From the NCBI RefSeq assembly GCF_025370785.1, contig NZ_JAMXFA010000031.1, forward strand, positions 20,597 through 84,596: a DNA stretch of 64,000 bases, written 5' to 3'. This document shows positions 54,962 to 63,974 of the stretch, in pieces. Each line of letters starts with the position of its first letter. Position 1 is the stretch's first letter. The notes under the pieces are model-generated. The model was given only the letters and a program-made list of their open reading frames with translations. It was not told the DNA's origin and did not search any database. Made by a program: the position numbers and the translations under genes. The DNA is from Laspinema olomoucense D3b (GTDB lineage Bacteria; Cyanobacteriota; Cyanobacteriia; Cyanobacteriales; Laspinemataceae).

Positions 54962-55684
54962 CTATTCAAATCTAACTTTATACAGGGAAAAGAGCTTTCC
55001 TGGCGATCGCTTTACGACTTTGCAGCCGGATGCTTTAATGAGTTTTTCCCATTCCGTGAGGGGTTCTAAAAATACCTCAGTGCCGAGATACATTTCTAAA
55101 ATTCCCCAATTTTCCGCGATAGTTGCTTCAGGGTTGACCACATCAAAAACAAAAGAACCGTCTGGTTTTAAAACTCGCTTCACTTCAGCCAGTACATCAG
55201 TCCAATAGGCTAAGGGATAATAGCAACTAAACCCCGTGGCGATCGCCAGATCGAAAGCATCTTCGCCATAATTTAGACGATGGGCGGGTCCTAAACAGAC
55301 CCCTTTAAACAACTTAGAATTGAGTTGCGGACCCCGAGAATTGAGGGCATCGCGAGCAACGGTACTGATTTCTTGACCATAAAAATAAGCCTCCCAGTCT
55401 CGCCAAGGATAGACTAAGAAGCTGACCCCACAGCCAATATCCAGACAGCGTTGATTTTTTTTAGGTTTAGCAATCTCCCAGAATGGAGAAACTTGAGACG
55501 CTTGTAAAGCACCGGAAACGCGATCGTGAAAAATTGGCATCGACTCCACCTCGGGCGGGAGTTCAATCGGGTCCCCGCGATACTCCTGATTAAAGCGAGA
55601 TGCGACAGGAGAAAGCCGACTTTGCCAAGGGTCGGACCCTAAGAAATCGGCATTGGGTGGACTACTATTTGGAGCTTTAGACAT
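54962..55684 (-). CDS. SAM-dependent methyltransferase
   Basis: This 240-aa protein has motif I RCLDIGCGVSFLVYPWRDWE, motif II YFYGQEIST, motif IV AFDLAIATGFSCYYPLAYWT and RVLKPDGSFVFDVVNPE. It is a class I methyltransferase with a longer N-terminus (about 75 residues before motif I). The substrate is not deducible. It is 22 bp upstream of the longest possible cobK start on the same strand, which may be chance. Confidence 0.87.
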   Translation of the reverse strand: MSKAPNSSPPNADFLGSDPWQSRLSPVASRFNQEYRGDPIELPPEVESMPIFHDRVSGALQASQVSPFWEIAKPKKNQRCLDIGCGVSFLVYPWRDWEAYFYGQEISTVARDALNSRGPQLNSKLFKGVCLGPAHRLNYGEDAFDLAIATGFSCYYPLAYWTDVLAEVKRVLKPDGSFVFDVVNPEATIAENWGILEMYLGTEVFLEPLTEWEKLIKASGCKVVKRSPGKLFSLYKVRFE

Positions 55685-55747
55685 GAACCATTATCCCTAG
55701 GATTGGCCTGATTATTTTACCCGCTCAAATGGGGAGTCGGTGCGAGA

Positions 55748-55930
55748 TTAGCGACCCTTGAGGGCCTTGGTAAAATTCTTGCGATAAGACTTATTAACCA
55801 CCAAAACGGGCCATAAGAGGGTTAAATACAGACGACCCTCGGTAAAATTGGTCCGTCTAAAACCCTTCCAGAACTTCCAACCTCCGGCAGCATACAGAAC
55901 CAGCAAGGCTAAACCTACTAACTGCATCAT
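55748..55930 (-). CDS. Small conserved membrane-associated protein
   Basis: This protein of about 60 aa from the ATG at 55930 reads MMQLVGLALLVLYAAGGWKF, then WKGFRRTNFTEGRLYLTLLW and KSYRKNFTKALKG. It has one hydrophobic helix and a conserved-looking FRRTNF...LLWP core, like small cyanobacterial proteins of unknown role. The longer frame from 56017 adds 29 residues that do not look family-like. Confidence 0.65.
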   Translation of the reverse strand: MMQLVGLALLVLYAAGGWKFWKGFRRTNFTEGRLYLTLLWPVLVVNKSYRKNFTKALKGR

Positions 55931-56805
55931 CGTCTTTAGTCCCCTAAGCGTCAATGTTGGATTCCAGGCGGCTTCAAGGTCCCTCGACCTCGCGGCTACC
56001 TGGAGGGCAATTCTCAAGAGCGGCGAGATGAACCGCTTCTATTTATAAGGTTACTCGATCGCACTCTTATGCTGCTACTCATGGCGGTAGCATTTGCTGA
56101 GTGTGACCCGATTTAGAGGAATTTGCGCGATCGCGGGGGGAGTATCAGGTTAATTTCGGGCGGTTTGTTATGTCAGTGGCAGAGTTGGAGAGCGTTTTGT
56201 GGTATCCGTGAGAAAGAGTATCAAGAGGAGCGATCGCAATTTAGGGAGAAAAGACAATGGTTGCTGCCTCCCTCAACTCTTCATCTGCCGTTAACAAGAG
56301 CGCTTGTCGAGTCAGGGAAAGAAGCATTGAGATTAATCCCCTCCAAACGAGCCATTGCCAGGGATTAGGAGGAAAAATAGACCGATGGGACGATCCGCCA
56401 TCGCTGGGAAATTGGAGGGGTCTGTGGGGTGGGATAGAAACGGCGATCGCCGTTTCTATCCGAGCACAACTCAGTTACCCGGCGATCGCCAGGGATTCCC
56501 GGCATGGGATCCTAACATCTATCTGGAGGATGGAGACAGGGTAGTACCCTTTGCACAACGATTAAATCTGTAGCGCAAAAATAAAGCCGCCCACCTCAGG
56601 AAGGAAAGCCAAATCAAGAGTGTGAAACTGACCTCAACCCCCTCCCCTCCCGCCGAGGTTTTGGACATCAAAGAGGTCAAGGCGATCGCTCCTGAAGCGC
56701 TTTTGCTGTGCCAGTGGCATAGGATAAGAGTACAACAACTGGTTGCACATTATCAACAGTAATGTTGCGACTGCCCCATAAAATAAAAACGATCAAGGAG
56801 TCATT
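55931..56805. other. Intergenic region with a 30-bp perfect palindrome
   Basis: This 875-bp stretch has many HIP1 sites and several overlapping short frames without recognisable domains. It contains a 30-bp perfect palindrome at 56432-56461 centred on GGCGATCGCC. The last part (56700-56800) should hold the promoter of the next gene. Confidence 0.5.
56432..56461. repeat. Perfect 30-bp palindrome centred on HIP1
   Basis: Every base from 56432 to 56461 pairs with its mirror; the half-site is GGATAGAAACGGCGA. The centre is the HIP1 core GCGATCGC. It could be a cruciform or a symmetrical protein site, or simply a HIP1 site with chance flanks. Confidence 0.9.
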
Positions 56806-59346
56806 ATGCGAGCAGTGCTCATGGCAGGCGGTTCGGGAACCAGGCTCAGACCCCTAACCTGCGACTTACCCAAACCGATGGTCCCCATTATCAATCGACC
56901 CATCGCCGAACACATCGTCAACCTCCTCAGACGGCATAACATCACCGAAATTATTGCCACCCTGCACTACCTGCCGGACGTCATGCGAGATTACTTCCAA
57001 GACGGTAGCGAATTTGGTGTTCAAATGACCTATGCCGTTGAAGAAGACCAACCCCTGGGAACCGCTGGCTGCGTCAAAAATATTGCCGAACTTCTGGACG
57101 AGACGTTCTTGGTGATTAGCGGCGACAGCATCACCGATTTTGACCTCACCGCCGCGATTAAATTCCATAAAGAGAAGGGAGCAAAAGCCACCTTAGTGTT
57201 GACCCGGGTCCCCAACCCCATAGAATTTGGCGTCGTCATTACCGATGAGCAACTGCGAATTCAGCGATTTTTAGAAAAACCCTCAACCAGCGAAATTTTT
57301 TCCGATACGGTCAACACCGGCATCTATATCCTAGAACCCGAGGTCCTGGATTATTTACCCGCCAATCAAGAAAGCGACTTTTCCAAAGATTTATTTCCCC
57401 TGTTGCTGAAAAAAGGTGACCCCATGTATGGCTATGTTGCCGAAGGGTATTGGTGCGATGTTGGCCACTTAGATGCGTATCGGGAATCGCAATATGATGG
57501 CCTCTTGGAAAAAGTCAAACTAGACTTTGCCTATGAATTGCGATCGCCCGGGTTGTGGGTTGGTCAAAACACCTTTATCGACCCCACGGCCAAAATCGAA
57601 ACCCCCGTCGTCATTGGTCATAACTGCCGTATCGGGGCCAGGGCGAAACTCGAATCCGGGACCATCCTCGGCGATAACGTCACCATCGGAGCCGATGCCG
57701 ACCTCAAACGACCCATTGTTTGGAACGGCGCAATCATCGGCGATGAAGCCCATTTACGAGCCTGTGTAGCCGGTCGGGGCGTCCGGGTAGACCGCCGTGC
57801 TCATGTCCTGGAAGGGGCTGTTGTCGGGTCCCTCTCCACCGTAGGGGAAGAAGCCCAAATCAGTCCCGGGGTTCGGGTGTGGCCCAGCAAAAAAATTGAA
57901 TCCGGTGCTACCCTCAACATTAATTTAATTTGGGGTCAAGCGGCCCAACGCAATCTCTTCGCCCAGCGCGGGGTCTCCGGACTGGCGAATATTGATATCA
58001 CCCCAGAATTTGCTGTGAAATTAGGGGCCGCTTATGGGTCCACCCTGCAACCCGGTGCCAGCATTACCGTCTCCCGAGACCAGCGCAGCATCTCCCGCAT
58101 GGTTTCCCGGTCCTTAATTGCCGGATTGATGTCCGTCGGGACCCATGTCCAAAACTTGGAAGCAACGGCGATACCCGTCGCCCGCTATATCGTCCCCACC
58201 CTCTCCGTCGAGGGCGGACTTCATGTCCGCTTGCACCCGGACCGCCCGGATTCATTGCTGATTGAGTTCTTTGACAACAAAGGCATCAATATCTCCAAGG
58301 CGCGGGAGAAGAAAATCGAGGGGGCATATTTTAAGGAAGATTTTCGTCGGGCCCAAATTCAAGAAATTGGCAATATGGCCTACCCGAGTCAAGTGCTGGA
58401 TTTGTACAGTACCGGCTTTGAAAAACACCTGAATGTAGAAGCGATTCGGTATAGTAACTCCAAAGTTGTCATCGATTACGCTTACGCCGTATCCGGTGCG
58501 GTTTTACCGCAGCTTTTAGCTAAATTTGGCTCCGATGCGGTGGTTTTGAATGCCAGTTTGAGTCAGATGGCGCCTGTGAACGAAGAACGGGAGAATTTAC
58601 TCGTGCAACTCGGCCAGGTGGTGGAGGCCCTCCATGCTAATTTTGGTGCACAAGTCTCGGCAAACGGGGAATTGTTGATTTTGGTCGATGAAAGCGGCAG
58701 TTCTATCCGAGGGGAGTTGTTAACAGCGGTGATGGTTCAGATGATTTTGACCACGAACCCCCGCAGTACGGTGGTTGTGCCGGTTCATGCGTCCTCGGCA
58801 GTGGAGCATATTGCTCGTCGTCATGATGGCAAGGTGATTCGCACCAAGGCAAATCCCACGGCGTTAATGGAAGCTTGTCATACTAATCCGAATGTGGTGT
58901 TAGGCGGCAGTGGGGATATGGGCTTTATTTTCCCGGAACTGCATCCGGGTTTTGATGCGATGTTCTGTATCGCCAAGGCGATTGAGATGCTGACGGTACA
59001 GGAGCAATCTTTAGGACAGGTTCGCGCTGAGGTTCCCCGCATTTGCCATAGAACCCAGACGGTACGCTGTCCTTGGACGGTGAAGGGGGCTCTGATGCGT
59101 CATCTGGTGGAAACGCATCCGGCGGATAATTTGGAGTTAATCGATGGGGTGAAGATTTTCGATCGCCCTCATGATGATAGCTGGGTGTTGATTCTGCCTG
59201 ATGCCGGTGAACCAATGGTTCATATTTTCGCCAACAGCACCGATCGCGAGTGGGTGGATACCTCGTTGATGCAGTATCGCAAGTATGTCCAGGATTTTGT
59301 CCAGGAACAGGAAGGCGGCGAGATGAGTATGAGCGCGGATCATTAA
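56806..59346 (+). CDS. Sugar-phosphate nucleotidyltransferase fused to a degenerate phosphohexomutase domain
   Basis: This is an 846-aa protein with a strong AAGGAG ribosome binding site. Residues 1-235 form a nucleotidyltransferase (LMAGGSGTRLRPLTCDLPKP, VSEYWCDVGHLDAY-type C-end). Residues about 245-370 are left-handed beta-helix hexapeptides (IGHNCRIGARAKLESG, ILGDNVTIGADADLKRP). About 380-846 is a phosphomannomutase-like domain that lacks the TASHNP phosphoserine loop (here GGLHVRLHPDRPDS) and the DGDxDR metal loop (here LVDESGSSIRG), so it is unlikely to be a mutase. Cyanobacterial relatives are annotated as mannose-1-phosphate guanylyltransferase, making GDP-mannose for exopolysaccharide. 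The exact sugar and base are not proven by sequence. Confidence 0.87.
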   Translation: MRAVLMAGGSGTRLRPLTCDLPKPMVPIINRPIAEHIVNLLRRHNITEIIATLHYLPDVMRDYFQDGSEFGVQMTYAVEEDQPLGTAGCVKNIAELLDETFLVISGDSITDFDLTAAIKFHKEKGAKATLVLTRVPNPIEFGVVITDEQLRIQRFLEKPSTSEIFSDTVNTGIYILEPEVLDYLPANQESDFSKDLFPLLLKKGDPMYGYVAEGYWCDVGHLDAYRESQYDGLLEKVKLDFAYELRSPGLWVGQNTFIDPTAKIETPVVIGHNCRIGARAKLESGTILGDNVTIGADADLKRPIVWNGAIIGDEAHLRACVAGRGVRVDRRAHVLEGAVVGSLSTVGEEAQISPGVRVWPSKKIESGATLNINLIWGQAAQRNLFAQRGVSGLANIDITPEFAVKLGAAYGSTLQPGASITVSRDQRSISRMVSRSLIAGLMSVGTHVQNLEATAIPVARYIVPTLSVEGGLHVRLHPDRPDSLLIEFFDNKGINISKAREKKIEGAYFKEDFRRAQIQEIGNMAYPSQVLDLYSTGFEKHLNVEAIRYSNSKVVIDYAYAVSGAVLPQLLAKFGSDAVVLNASLSQMAPVNEERENLLVQLGQVVEALHANFGAQVSANGELLILVDESGSSIRGELLTAVMVQMILTTNPRSTVVVPVHASSAVEHIARRHDGKVIRTKANPTALMEACHTNPNVVLGGSGDMGFIFPELHPGFDAMFCIAKAIEMLTVQEQSLGQVRAEVPRICHRTQTVRCPWTVKGALMRHLVETHPADNLELIDGVKIFDRPHDDSWVLILPDAGEPMVHIFANSTDREWVDTSLMQYRKYVQDFVQEQEGGEMSMSADH

Positions 59347-59375
59347 GTCGGCGGCTGGTTTAATGGTATTTTAAG

Positions 59376-59400
59376 AGACGCCCTTGAGGGCGTCTTTTTA
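59376..59400 (+). terminator. Intrinsic terminator of the nucleotidyltransferase gene
   Basis: Perfect 8-bp stem AGACGCCC/GGGCGTCT with loop TTGA (59376-59395) followed by TTTT. It lies about 30 bp after the stop codon. Confidence 0.9.
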
Positions 59401-59413
59401 TGGCGATCGCCTC

Positions 59414-59535
59414 ATACCGAATCCGGTTGTCAAACATCTATGAAAACCCACAGCGTCCAGCCCGGAGGCTACACGGACAAAGCCCGCCTGCGCGGGCTAA
59501 GAAAAAAACCGACTTTTGATACCCGGATTTGGTAT
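59414..59535. repeat. 122-bp MITE-like element with 13-bp inverted ends
   Basis: The ends are ATACCGAATCCGG (59414-59426) and CCGGATTTGGTAT (59523-59535), which match at 12 of 13 positions as inverted repeats. The interior holds the strong palindrome AGCCCGCCTGCGCGGGCT and AAACCGACTTTT. Partial copies: 52416-52485 (right part) and 32745-32785 (inverted, palindrome only). No transposase is nearby. Confidence 0.8.
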
Positions 59536-59715
59536 CACCTGTGCTCTGGGGATTCTCCCCGGGGTGAGTAGGCCAGGGACTCCACAGACCGATATAATGG
59601 ATTATAAGGAGGGGAAACAGGGAGCAAAATTAAGAGAGATGAATCCAGTCTGGATGAGATTAGATTTGCTCTTAGATGTTTCGTCTGATTCAGTTCTAGT
59701 TAACCTTGAGAGATT

Positions 59716-60246
59716 ATGAATAACTGCATTTTAATGGCACAAATCATTCAAGAACCGCAATTGCGCTATACCAGTGACAATTTAGCGATCGCTGAAATGT
59801 TAGTGGAATTTCCGAGTTATCGGGAGAATGATCCACCGGCTCATTTAAAGGTGATTGGATGGGGAAATTTGGCTCAAGAAGTTCACAGTCGCTATCGTGT
59901 GGGCGATCGCGTGGTGATTGAAGGGCGATTGAGCATGAATACGGTGGAACGTCCTGAAGGATTTAAGGAAAAACGGGCTGAATTAGTCGCACAACGCATC
60001 CACAGTTTAGGGGAACAAACTGAGACTGCATCATCCCCGGGTAAGGCAACTCCCGCAACCAATGTGGTAGCCTTAGAATCGCGCAGATCCACCGCCCCTG
60101 CTGCAACGGACAAAGGGCGATCGCCTGCCGCACATACCCCCATCCCATCGGAACCCACCGGCGCATCCAGGGTCTCTGCACCCCCGGCAAAAACCTCTTA
60201 TAAAGAGCCATCCGTTGATGATTCCGAGGATGAAATTCCGTTTTAG
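59716..60246 (+). CDS. ssb: Single-stranded DNA-binding protein
   Basis: This 176-aa protein has an N-terminal OB-fold (about 1-105: MNNCILMAQIIQEPQLRYTS, HLKVIGWGNLAQEVHSRYRV, GDRVVIEGRLSMNT), a disordered Pro/Ala/Ser linker, and the acidic interaction tip DSEDEIPF at the C-terminus. SSB coats single-stranded DNA during replication, repair and recombination; the tip recruits partners. The OB core matches the cyanobacterial single-stranded DNA-binding protein type. It ends 170 bp before the DNA methyltransferase gene. Confidence 0.92.
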   Translation: MNNCILMAQIIQEPQLRYTSDNLAIAEMLVEFPSYRENDPPAHLKVIGWGNLAQEVHSRYRVGDRVVIEGRLSMNTVERPEGFKEKRAELVAQRIHSLGEQTETASSPGKATPATNVVALESRRSTAPAATDKGRSPAAHTPIPSEPTGASRVSAPPAKTSYKEPSVDDSEDEIPF

Positions 60247-60419
60247 TTGTAGCAATTTTAAATGAATTGTACAACGGAGTATAGAAGGGGGAGCATCTTG
60301 CTCCCTACTGCTCATAAAAGGCTGCCTCTTTTCTTTCACAATTGGTCCACTTTATTAAAAACTTTAGCTCTTAATATGAGCGCCTAAAGGGCTAAAGCCT
60401 TGAGTGCCACAGCATACCC

Positions 60420-61619
60420 ATGAAAGTCTTAAAAGGCGATTGCCTGAAACTTTTAGAACAGATTCAGGATGAATCCGTTGAAGCTATTTATCTGGACCCG
60501 CCCTTTTTCACAGAAAAAACCCATAAGCTAAAAAACCGAGATGGGAGTCAAGAGTTTTCCTTTGATGATTTGTGGGGTTGCCATAAAAAATATGCCGAGT
60601 TTCTTTATCAGCGATTGGTTCACTTGCATCGGGTTCTCAAGTCTTCTGGGAGTATTTTTATCCATTGTGATGCCACGGCGAATTATCTAATTCGTTCCCT
60701 GTTAAATGAGGTATTTGGACCGGACCAGTTTCGGTCGGAAATTATTTGGTATTACAAACGTTGGTCTAATTCCAAAAAAGGCTTATTACCCGCCCATCAA
60801 ACGATTTACTTTTATTCAAAAACAGATTCATTTACGTTTAATACCCGCTATACAGATTATTCTGAATCCACCAATGTAGACCAAATATTGCAGAGGCGAT
60901 CGCGCGATTCTCAAGGCAAAACAGTTTACGCCCGGGATGAACAGGGGGAAGTCATTCTCAATGATAGCAAAAAAGGGGTTCCTTTATCCGATGTCTGGGA
61001 AATTCCCTACCTGAATCCTAAAGCAAAAGAACGGGTCGGTTATCCCACCCAAAAACCGATTCTCCTCCTGGAACGCATCATCGAAATGGCTACTAATCCG
61101 GGAGACTTAATCCTAGACCCCTTTTGCGGCAGCGGCACAACTTTGGTTGCCGCCAAACTTTTGGGCCGCCACGGAATCGGAATGGATATTTCCGATGATG
61201 CGGTCAACTTGACCCAACAACGGCTGATCAATCCCATCAAAACTGATTCCAATCTGCTCCAAAAAGGCCGCAATTCCTATTTAACAGCAGATAAAGAAGC
61301 CTTAGCCTTATTACAAGGATTAGATTCGATTCCAGTCCATCGCAACAAGGGAATTGATGCCATCCTCAAACAACAATTCAACCATAAACCCATTTTAGTC
61401 CGAGTCCAAAAACCTGGAGAATCTCTCCTAGAGTCTATCCGCCTCCTGTCAGCAGCCGCTCAAACTAAATCTTCTCAACTTTCTATCTTAGTCCAGACCC
61501 AACAGAGTGAATCTATTTCTGAACAAATGATTCCCGCTTCTATCAAAATTGTCCATGCTCCCCTGGTTCAAATTAAACAAATTTTGCATGACACAGGGAA
61601 GGATAATGCAGTAAGCTGA
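60420..61619 (+). CDS. Solitary DNA methyltransferase (DPPF, beta-type motif order)
   Basis: This is a 399-aa SAM-dependent DNA methyltransferase. Catalytic motif IV (AIYLDPPFF, DPPF at 26-29) precedes motif I (LDPFCGSGTTLVAAKLLGR, about 233-250), the beta-class order. The region between them holds a target-recognition region. The last about 110 residues (after GIGMDISDDAVNL) are an extension without known motifs. It methylates an exocyclic amino group of A or C. No restriction gene is adjacent and the gene contains native-looking HIP1 sites (60896), so it may be an orphan epigenetic enzyme rather than part of a defence system. Start ATG 60420. Confidence 0.88.
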   Translation: MKVLKGDCLKLLEQIQDESVEAIYLDPPFFTEKTHKLKNRDGSQEFSFDDLWGCHKKYAEFLYQRLVHLHRVLKSSGSIFIHCDATANYLIRSLLNEVFGPDQFRSEIIWYYKRWSNSKKGLLPAHQTIYFYSKTDSFTFNTRYTDYSESTNVDQILQRRSRDSQGKTVYARDEQGEVILNDSKKGVPLSDVWEIPYLNPKAKERVGYPTQKPILLLERIIEMATNPGDLILDPFCGSGTTLVAAKLLGRHGIGMDISDDAVNLTQQRLINPIKTDSNLLQKGRNSYLTADKEALALLQGLDSIPVHRNKGIDAILKQQFNHKPILVRVQKPGESLLESIRLLSAAAQTKSSQLSILVQTQQSESISEQMIPASIKIVHAPLVQIKQILHDTGKDNAVS

Positions 61620-62204
61620 AAGATGGATTTAAACCGAATTTTCCTAGCGAGCAAGATGCAAAGCTACAGCATAGCTTCGCTTACCGCACTCCCAAAAATG
61701 TACCTCGTCGGGAGAGTCGGTGAGGGAGAAGGAAATCTCCGATTTGGGTGGGGGGAGGAGGATAGGACTCTCAGTGATGTGGAGATGGGCGATAAGTCGG
61801 GTGGGTGTGAGGTGAAACAGGAGGCGAGTTCAATTGTCCCACAGGGGGCGAGTCTCTCGTTGGGTGTCATCTTTTCAGGAGGAACAGCGCATCAGTAGAG
61901 GTTAGGGGGAAAATGAGATCGGTCATCTTTTATCTATCCTCTGAATGCGGCGTTTATCCCCCTTGAAAACTAGCCTACTGCTGATTAAGTGGGGCGACAT
62001 AGGACGAGGTAGGATGATGTTTTCAGAAAAGCGATCGCATTCATCCCCATAGCCGGATATTTGATAATTGCATAATCCTAAATGCTCCAGAACCAGAGCA
62101 TTAGCCTCAATACCCTTAACAACCTATGATAAATTTTCCCAAATCAGATGATTTTTGAAAGTTGCCATAAAACCCAACCAGCTTGACCATAATAAAACTA
62201 TTTT
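61620..62204. other. Intergenic region between convergent methyltransferases
   Basis: This 585-bp region has no trusted gene. A 91-aa plus frame at 61623-61898 has no domain and implausible composition. The right half is AT-rich. A HIP1 site at about 62031 is the last one before the right edge. Confidence 0.45.
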
Positions 62205-63620
62205 TCAATTATTCTTTTGAAAGACTACCAAGCTCTCTCGTAACTTTTGAACTTGCTGACTGCGACTCTGGCGATGTCTGGCGACCCGTATTTCCACGAG
62301 TTCTAAACCAATTGCCTGACCAATTTTAGCAATTATAGTATCTGCTCTAACGTGTAAATTACCATGTCTAGAATTCCCAACAACGCAAATAATATATCCG
62401 CTAGTTTTTAGCCTAATTTTTTGTTGCTCTAACATAAGGTATACATCATCGAAATATCCTCTGATAACTTTAGGCGCTCTCACCCGAGCTCGACTTCCAG
62501 GTTCTCCTATATCAGGACATTTCGCCATTTTTTCTACTAACTGATAAACTTCGCGTAAAGCTACATTATCTTTAAGGCAATGAGTTTCTGGAAAGCTACA
62601 ACTTGGATGTGAACGAAAAGTTCTTAATCTTAGATTTCGCCACTCTTCGTAAGAGTTTAGAAATCCTCCAAGCCAGAGTTCACACTTGTAGATCTCGCTG
62701 TAATCAAAATTATTAGGATACGGTGGTGAGTAAAGAATCAAACCGAACTGATCAGATATTTCATGTTGATCAAGAACTGAATCAAGGTCACGGGCATCTC
62801 CTTGGATGACATTAGTTTGAGGAATACAAGGATTTTGAGTGCCATTTTCGTCTTGTTGAATTAAATTTTCTAAGTCTTCAATAATAATTTTTGTCCGGTT
62901 AGACAGAGCCTCTTTGGGCGGAATAATATCACGCTGGAAAAATCGGAGCAAACGACCATCTTTATGCAAATAAGAAACATCTTCTATACTGGCAAGAAGA
63001 GCTAAAAGTAAAAAGTCTTTTGTTTCTTGAGAACACGGACGACGAAGAATTGCATTTCTCAATTTGAGCAATTCATCAGCGTGTCCATTCGGAAAATATT
63101 TATTATTATGTAGAGTTGAGAGAGCGGGCAAATTAGCTGGAGGGTGTTCGTTATCTTGTAAAACTAATGAGAGTTCCTTTTCTAAAATCTCTGGCTCGAT
63201 TCTATACCATTGTGTTTTGATCCGTCCAAGAAACGCAGCAAAGGGATTGATTTCCAAGCCGACACTAGGAATACCTCGCTTTTGAGCAGCTAATAAGGTT
63301 GTACCAGAACCAGAGAAAGGATCTAAAATGGCTGATGACTTACCAGGAAGGTCGAAGCGATCTAAAATTTTATCGACTAACTTATATGAATATCCTTCCT
63401 TAAATAAAAACCAGCGATGAAGGGGAGCTGTTAAATTATCTGTAAATCGGAGTAAATTACCCCAAGATTCATCTTCAACGAAAGGCAAACTACGTTCTAA
63501 TTCAGCAAAGGTCTCATTTAGTTGGGACGAGTTGGGATAGAGGGGTACAACATCTGCAACTGTCTCGAACTCAGTGCTATCTATCTCGGATTTTGGAGCC
63601 AGCGAATAATCTTGTTTCAC
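62205..63620 (-). CDS. DNA methyltransferase (SPPY), probably acquired
   Basis: This 471-aa protein starts at a GTG (63620). Motif I ILDPFSGSGTTLLAAQKRG (from residue 99) comes first and motif IV LILYSPPYPNNFDYSEIYK (about 296) comes about 200 residues later; SPPY is typical of N4-cytosine methyltransferases. It resembles type II or solitary modification enzymes. It is AT-rich, lacks HIP1 over its whole length and differs in codon use from neighbours such as ssb, which suggests transfer. A frame-disrupted ORF (63758-63974) precedes it on the same strand; I cannot tell whether that was its restriction partner. Confidence 0.87.
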   Translation of the reverse strand: MKQDYSLAPKSEIDSTEFETVADVVPLYPNSSQLNETFAELERSLPFVEDESWGNLLRFTDNLTAPLHRWFLFKEGYSYKLVDKILDRFDLPGKSSAILDPFSGSGTTLLAAQKRGIPSVGLEINPFAAFLGRIKTQWYRIEPEILEKELSLVLQDNEHPPANLPALSTLHNNKYFPNGHADELLKLRNAILRRPCSQETKDFLLLALLASIEDVSYLHKDGRLLRFFQRDIIPPKEALSNRTKIIIEDLENLIQQDENGTQNPCIPQTNVIQGDARDLDSVLDQHEISDQFGLILYSPPYPNNFDYSEIYKCELWLGGFLNSYEEWRNLRLRTFRSHPSCSFPETHCLKDNVALREVYQLVEKMAKCPDIGEPGSRARVRAPKVIRGYFDDVYLMLEQQKIRLKTSGYIICVVGNSRHGNLHVRADTIIAKIGQAIGLELVEIRVARHRQSRSQQVQKLRESLVVFQKNN

Positions 63621-63757
63621 TCTTTAATAGTTGACGTGTGTTCTGAAAATTCAAGAGTAACATTAAACGGGTCATCAAAACTCTCATCACAGTTGGCAAT
63701 TAAGTGATGTAGTTCAAACGGAAGATATTATGAGTTTAAGGCGTCGCTGTTGGTTTT

Positions 63758-63974
63758 TTACCCGGGGTATTTTTCCTTTATAATTTCCCACATCGAGCGA
63801 GTTACACCTGATTTTGGTAAGTCTTCTCCTCCTTCTTCTTGTGGAGCTGTAAAGTCTCTAACTTTGAAAACTAAAGGGAAATTTTTAGTTGCTCCATTAT
63901 TAGCACTTAAAAACAAGTTATGATATAGCCGTTCACGGACTCATGAGGTACAATACATAAAAGAACTGACTCAT
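63758..63974 (-). pseudogene. Frame-disrupted small ORF at the right edge
   Basis: On the minus strand an open frame 63758-63940 encodes a protein-like peptide (RERLYHNLFLSANNGATKNF, then PLVFKVRDFTAPQEEGGED and GVTRSMWEIIKEKYPG, stop at 63758). It has no start codon of its own. A start-like piece, MSQFFYVLYLMSP from the ATG at 63974, lies in another frame that stops at 63933. A single indel near 63933-63941 would join them into a protein of about 72 aa. It may be a broken gene, a sequencing error, or the end of a longer gene beyond the window. No family is recognised. Confidence 0.45.

Larger units (their letters stand above)
59347..59715. other. Intergenic region with terminator and MITE-like element
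   Basis: About 370 bp between two plus-strand genes. It contains the terminator at 59376-59400 and the 122-bp repeat element at 59414-59535; the last 180 bp hold the ssb promoter. No gene is seen. Confidence 0.6.

Noticed and set aside
56123..56573. Several short plus-strand frames upstream of the nucleotidyltransferase
   Set aside because: Mutually overlapping and rich in HIP1-derived residues (Gly, Asp, Arg, Ser); no homology evident.
61623..61898. 91-aa plus frame after the first methyltransferase
   Set aside because: Low-complexity Gly/Ser content, no motif, no start signal.
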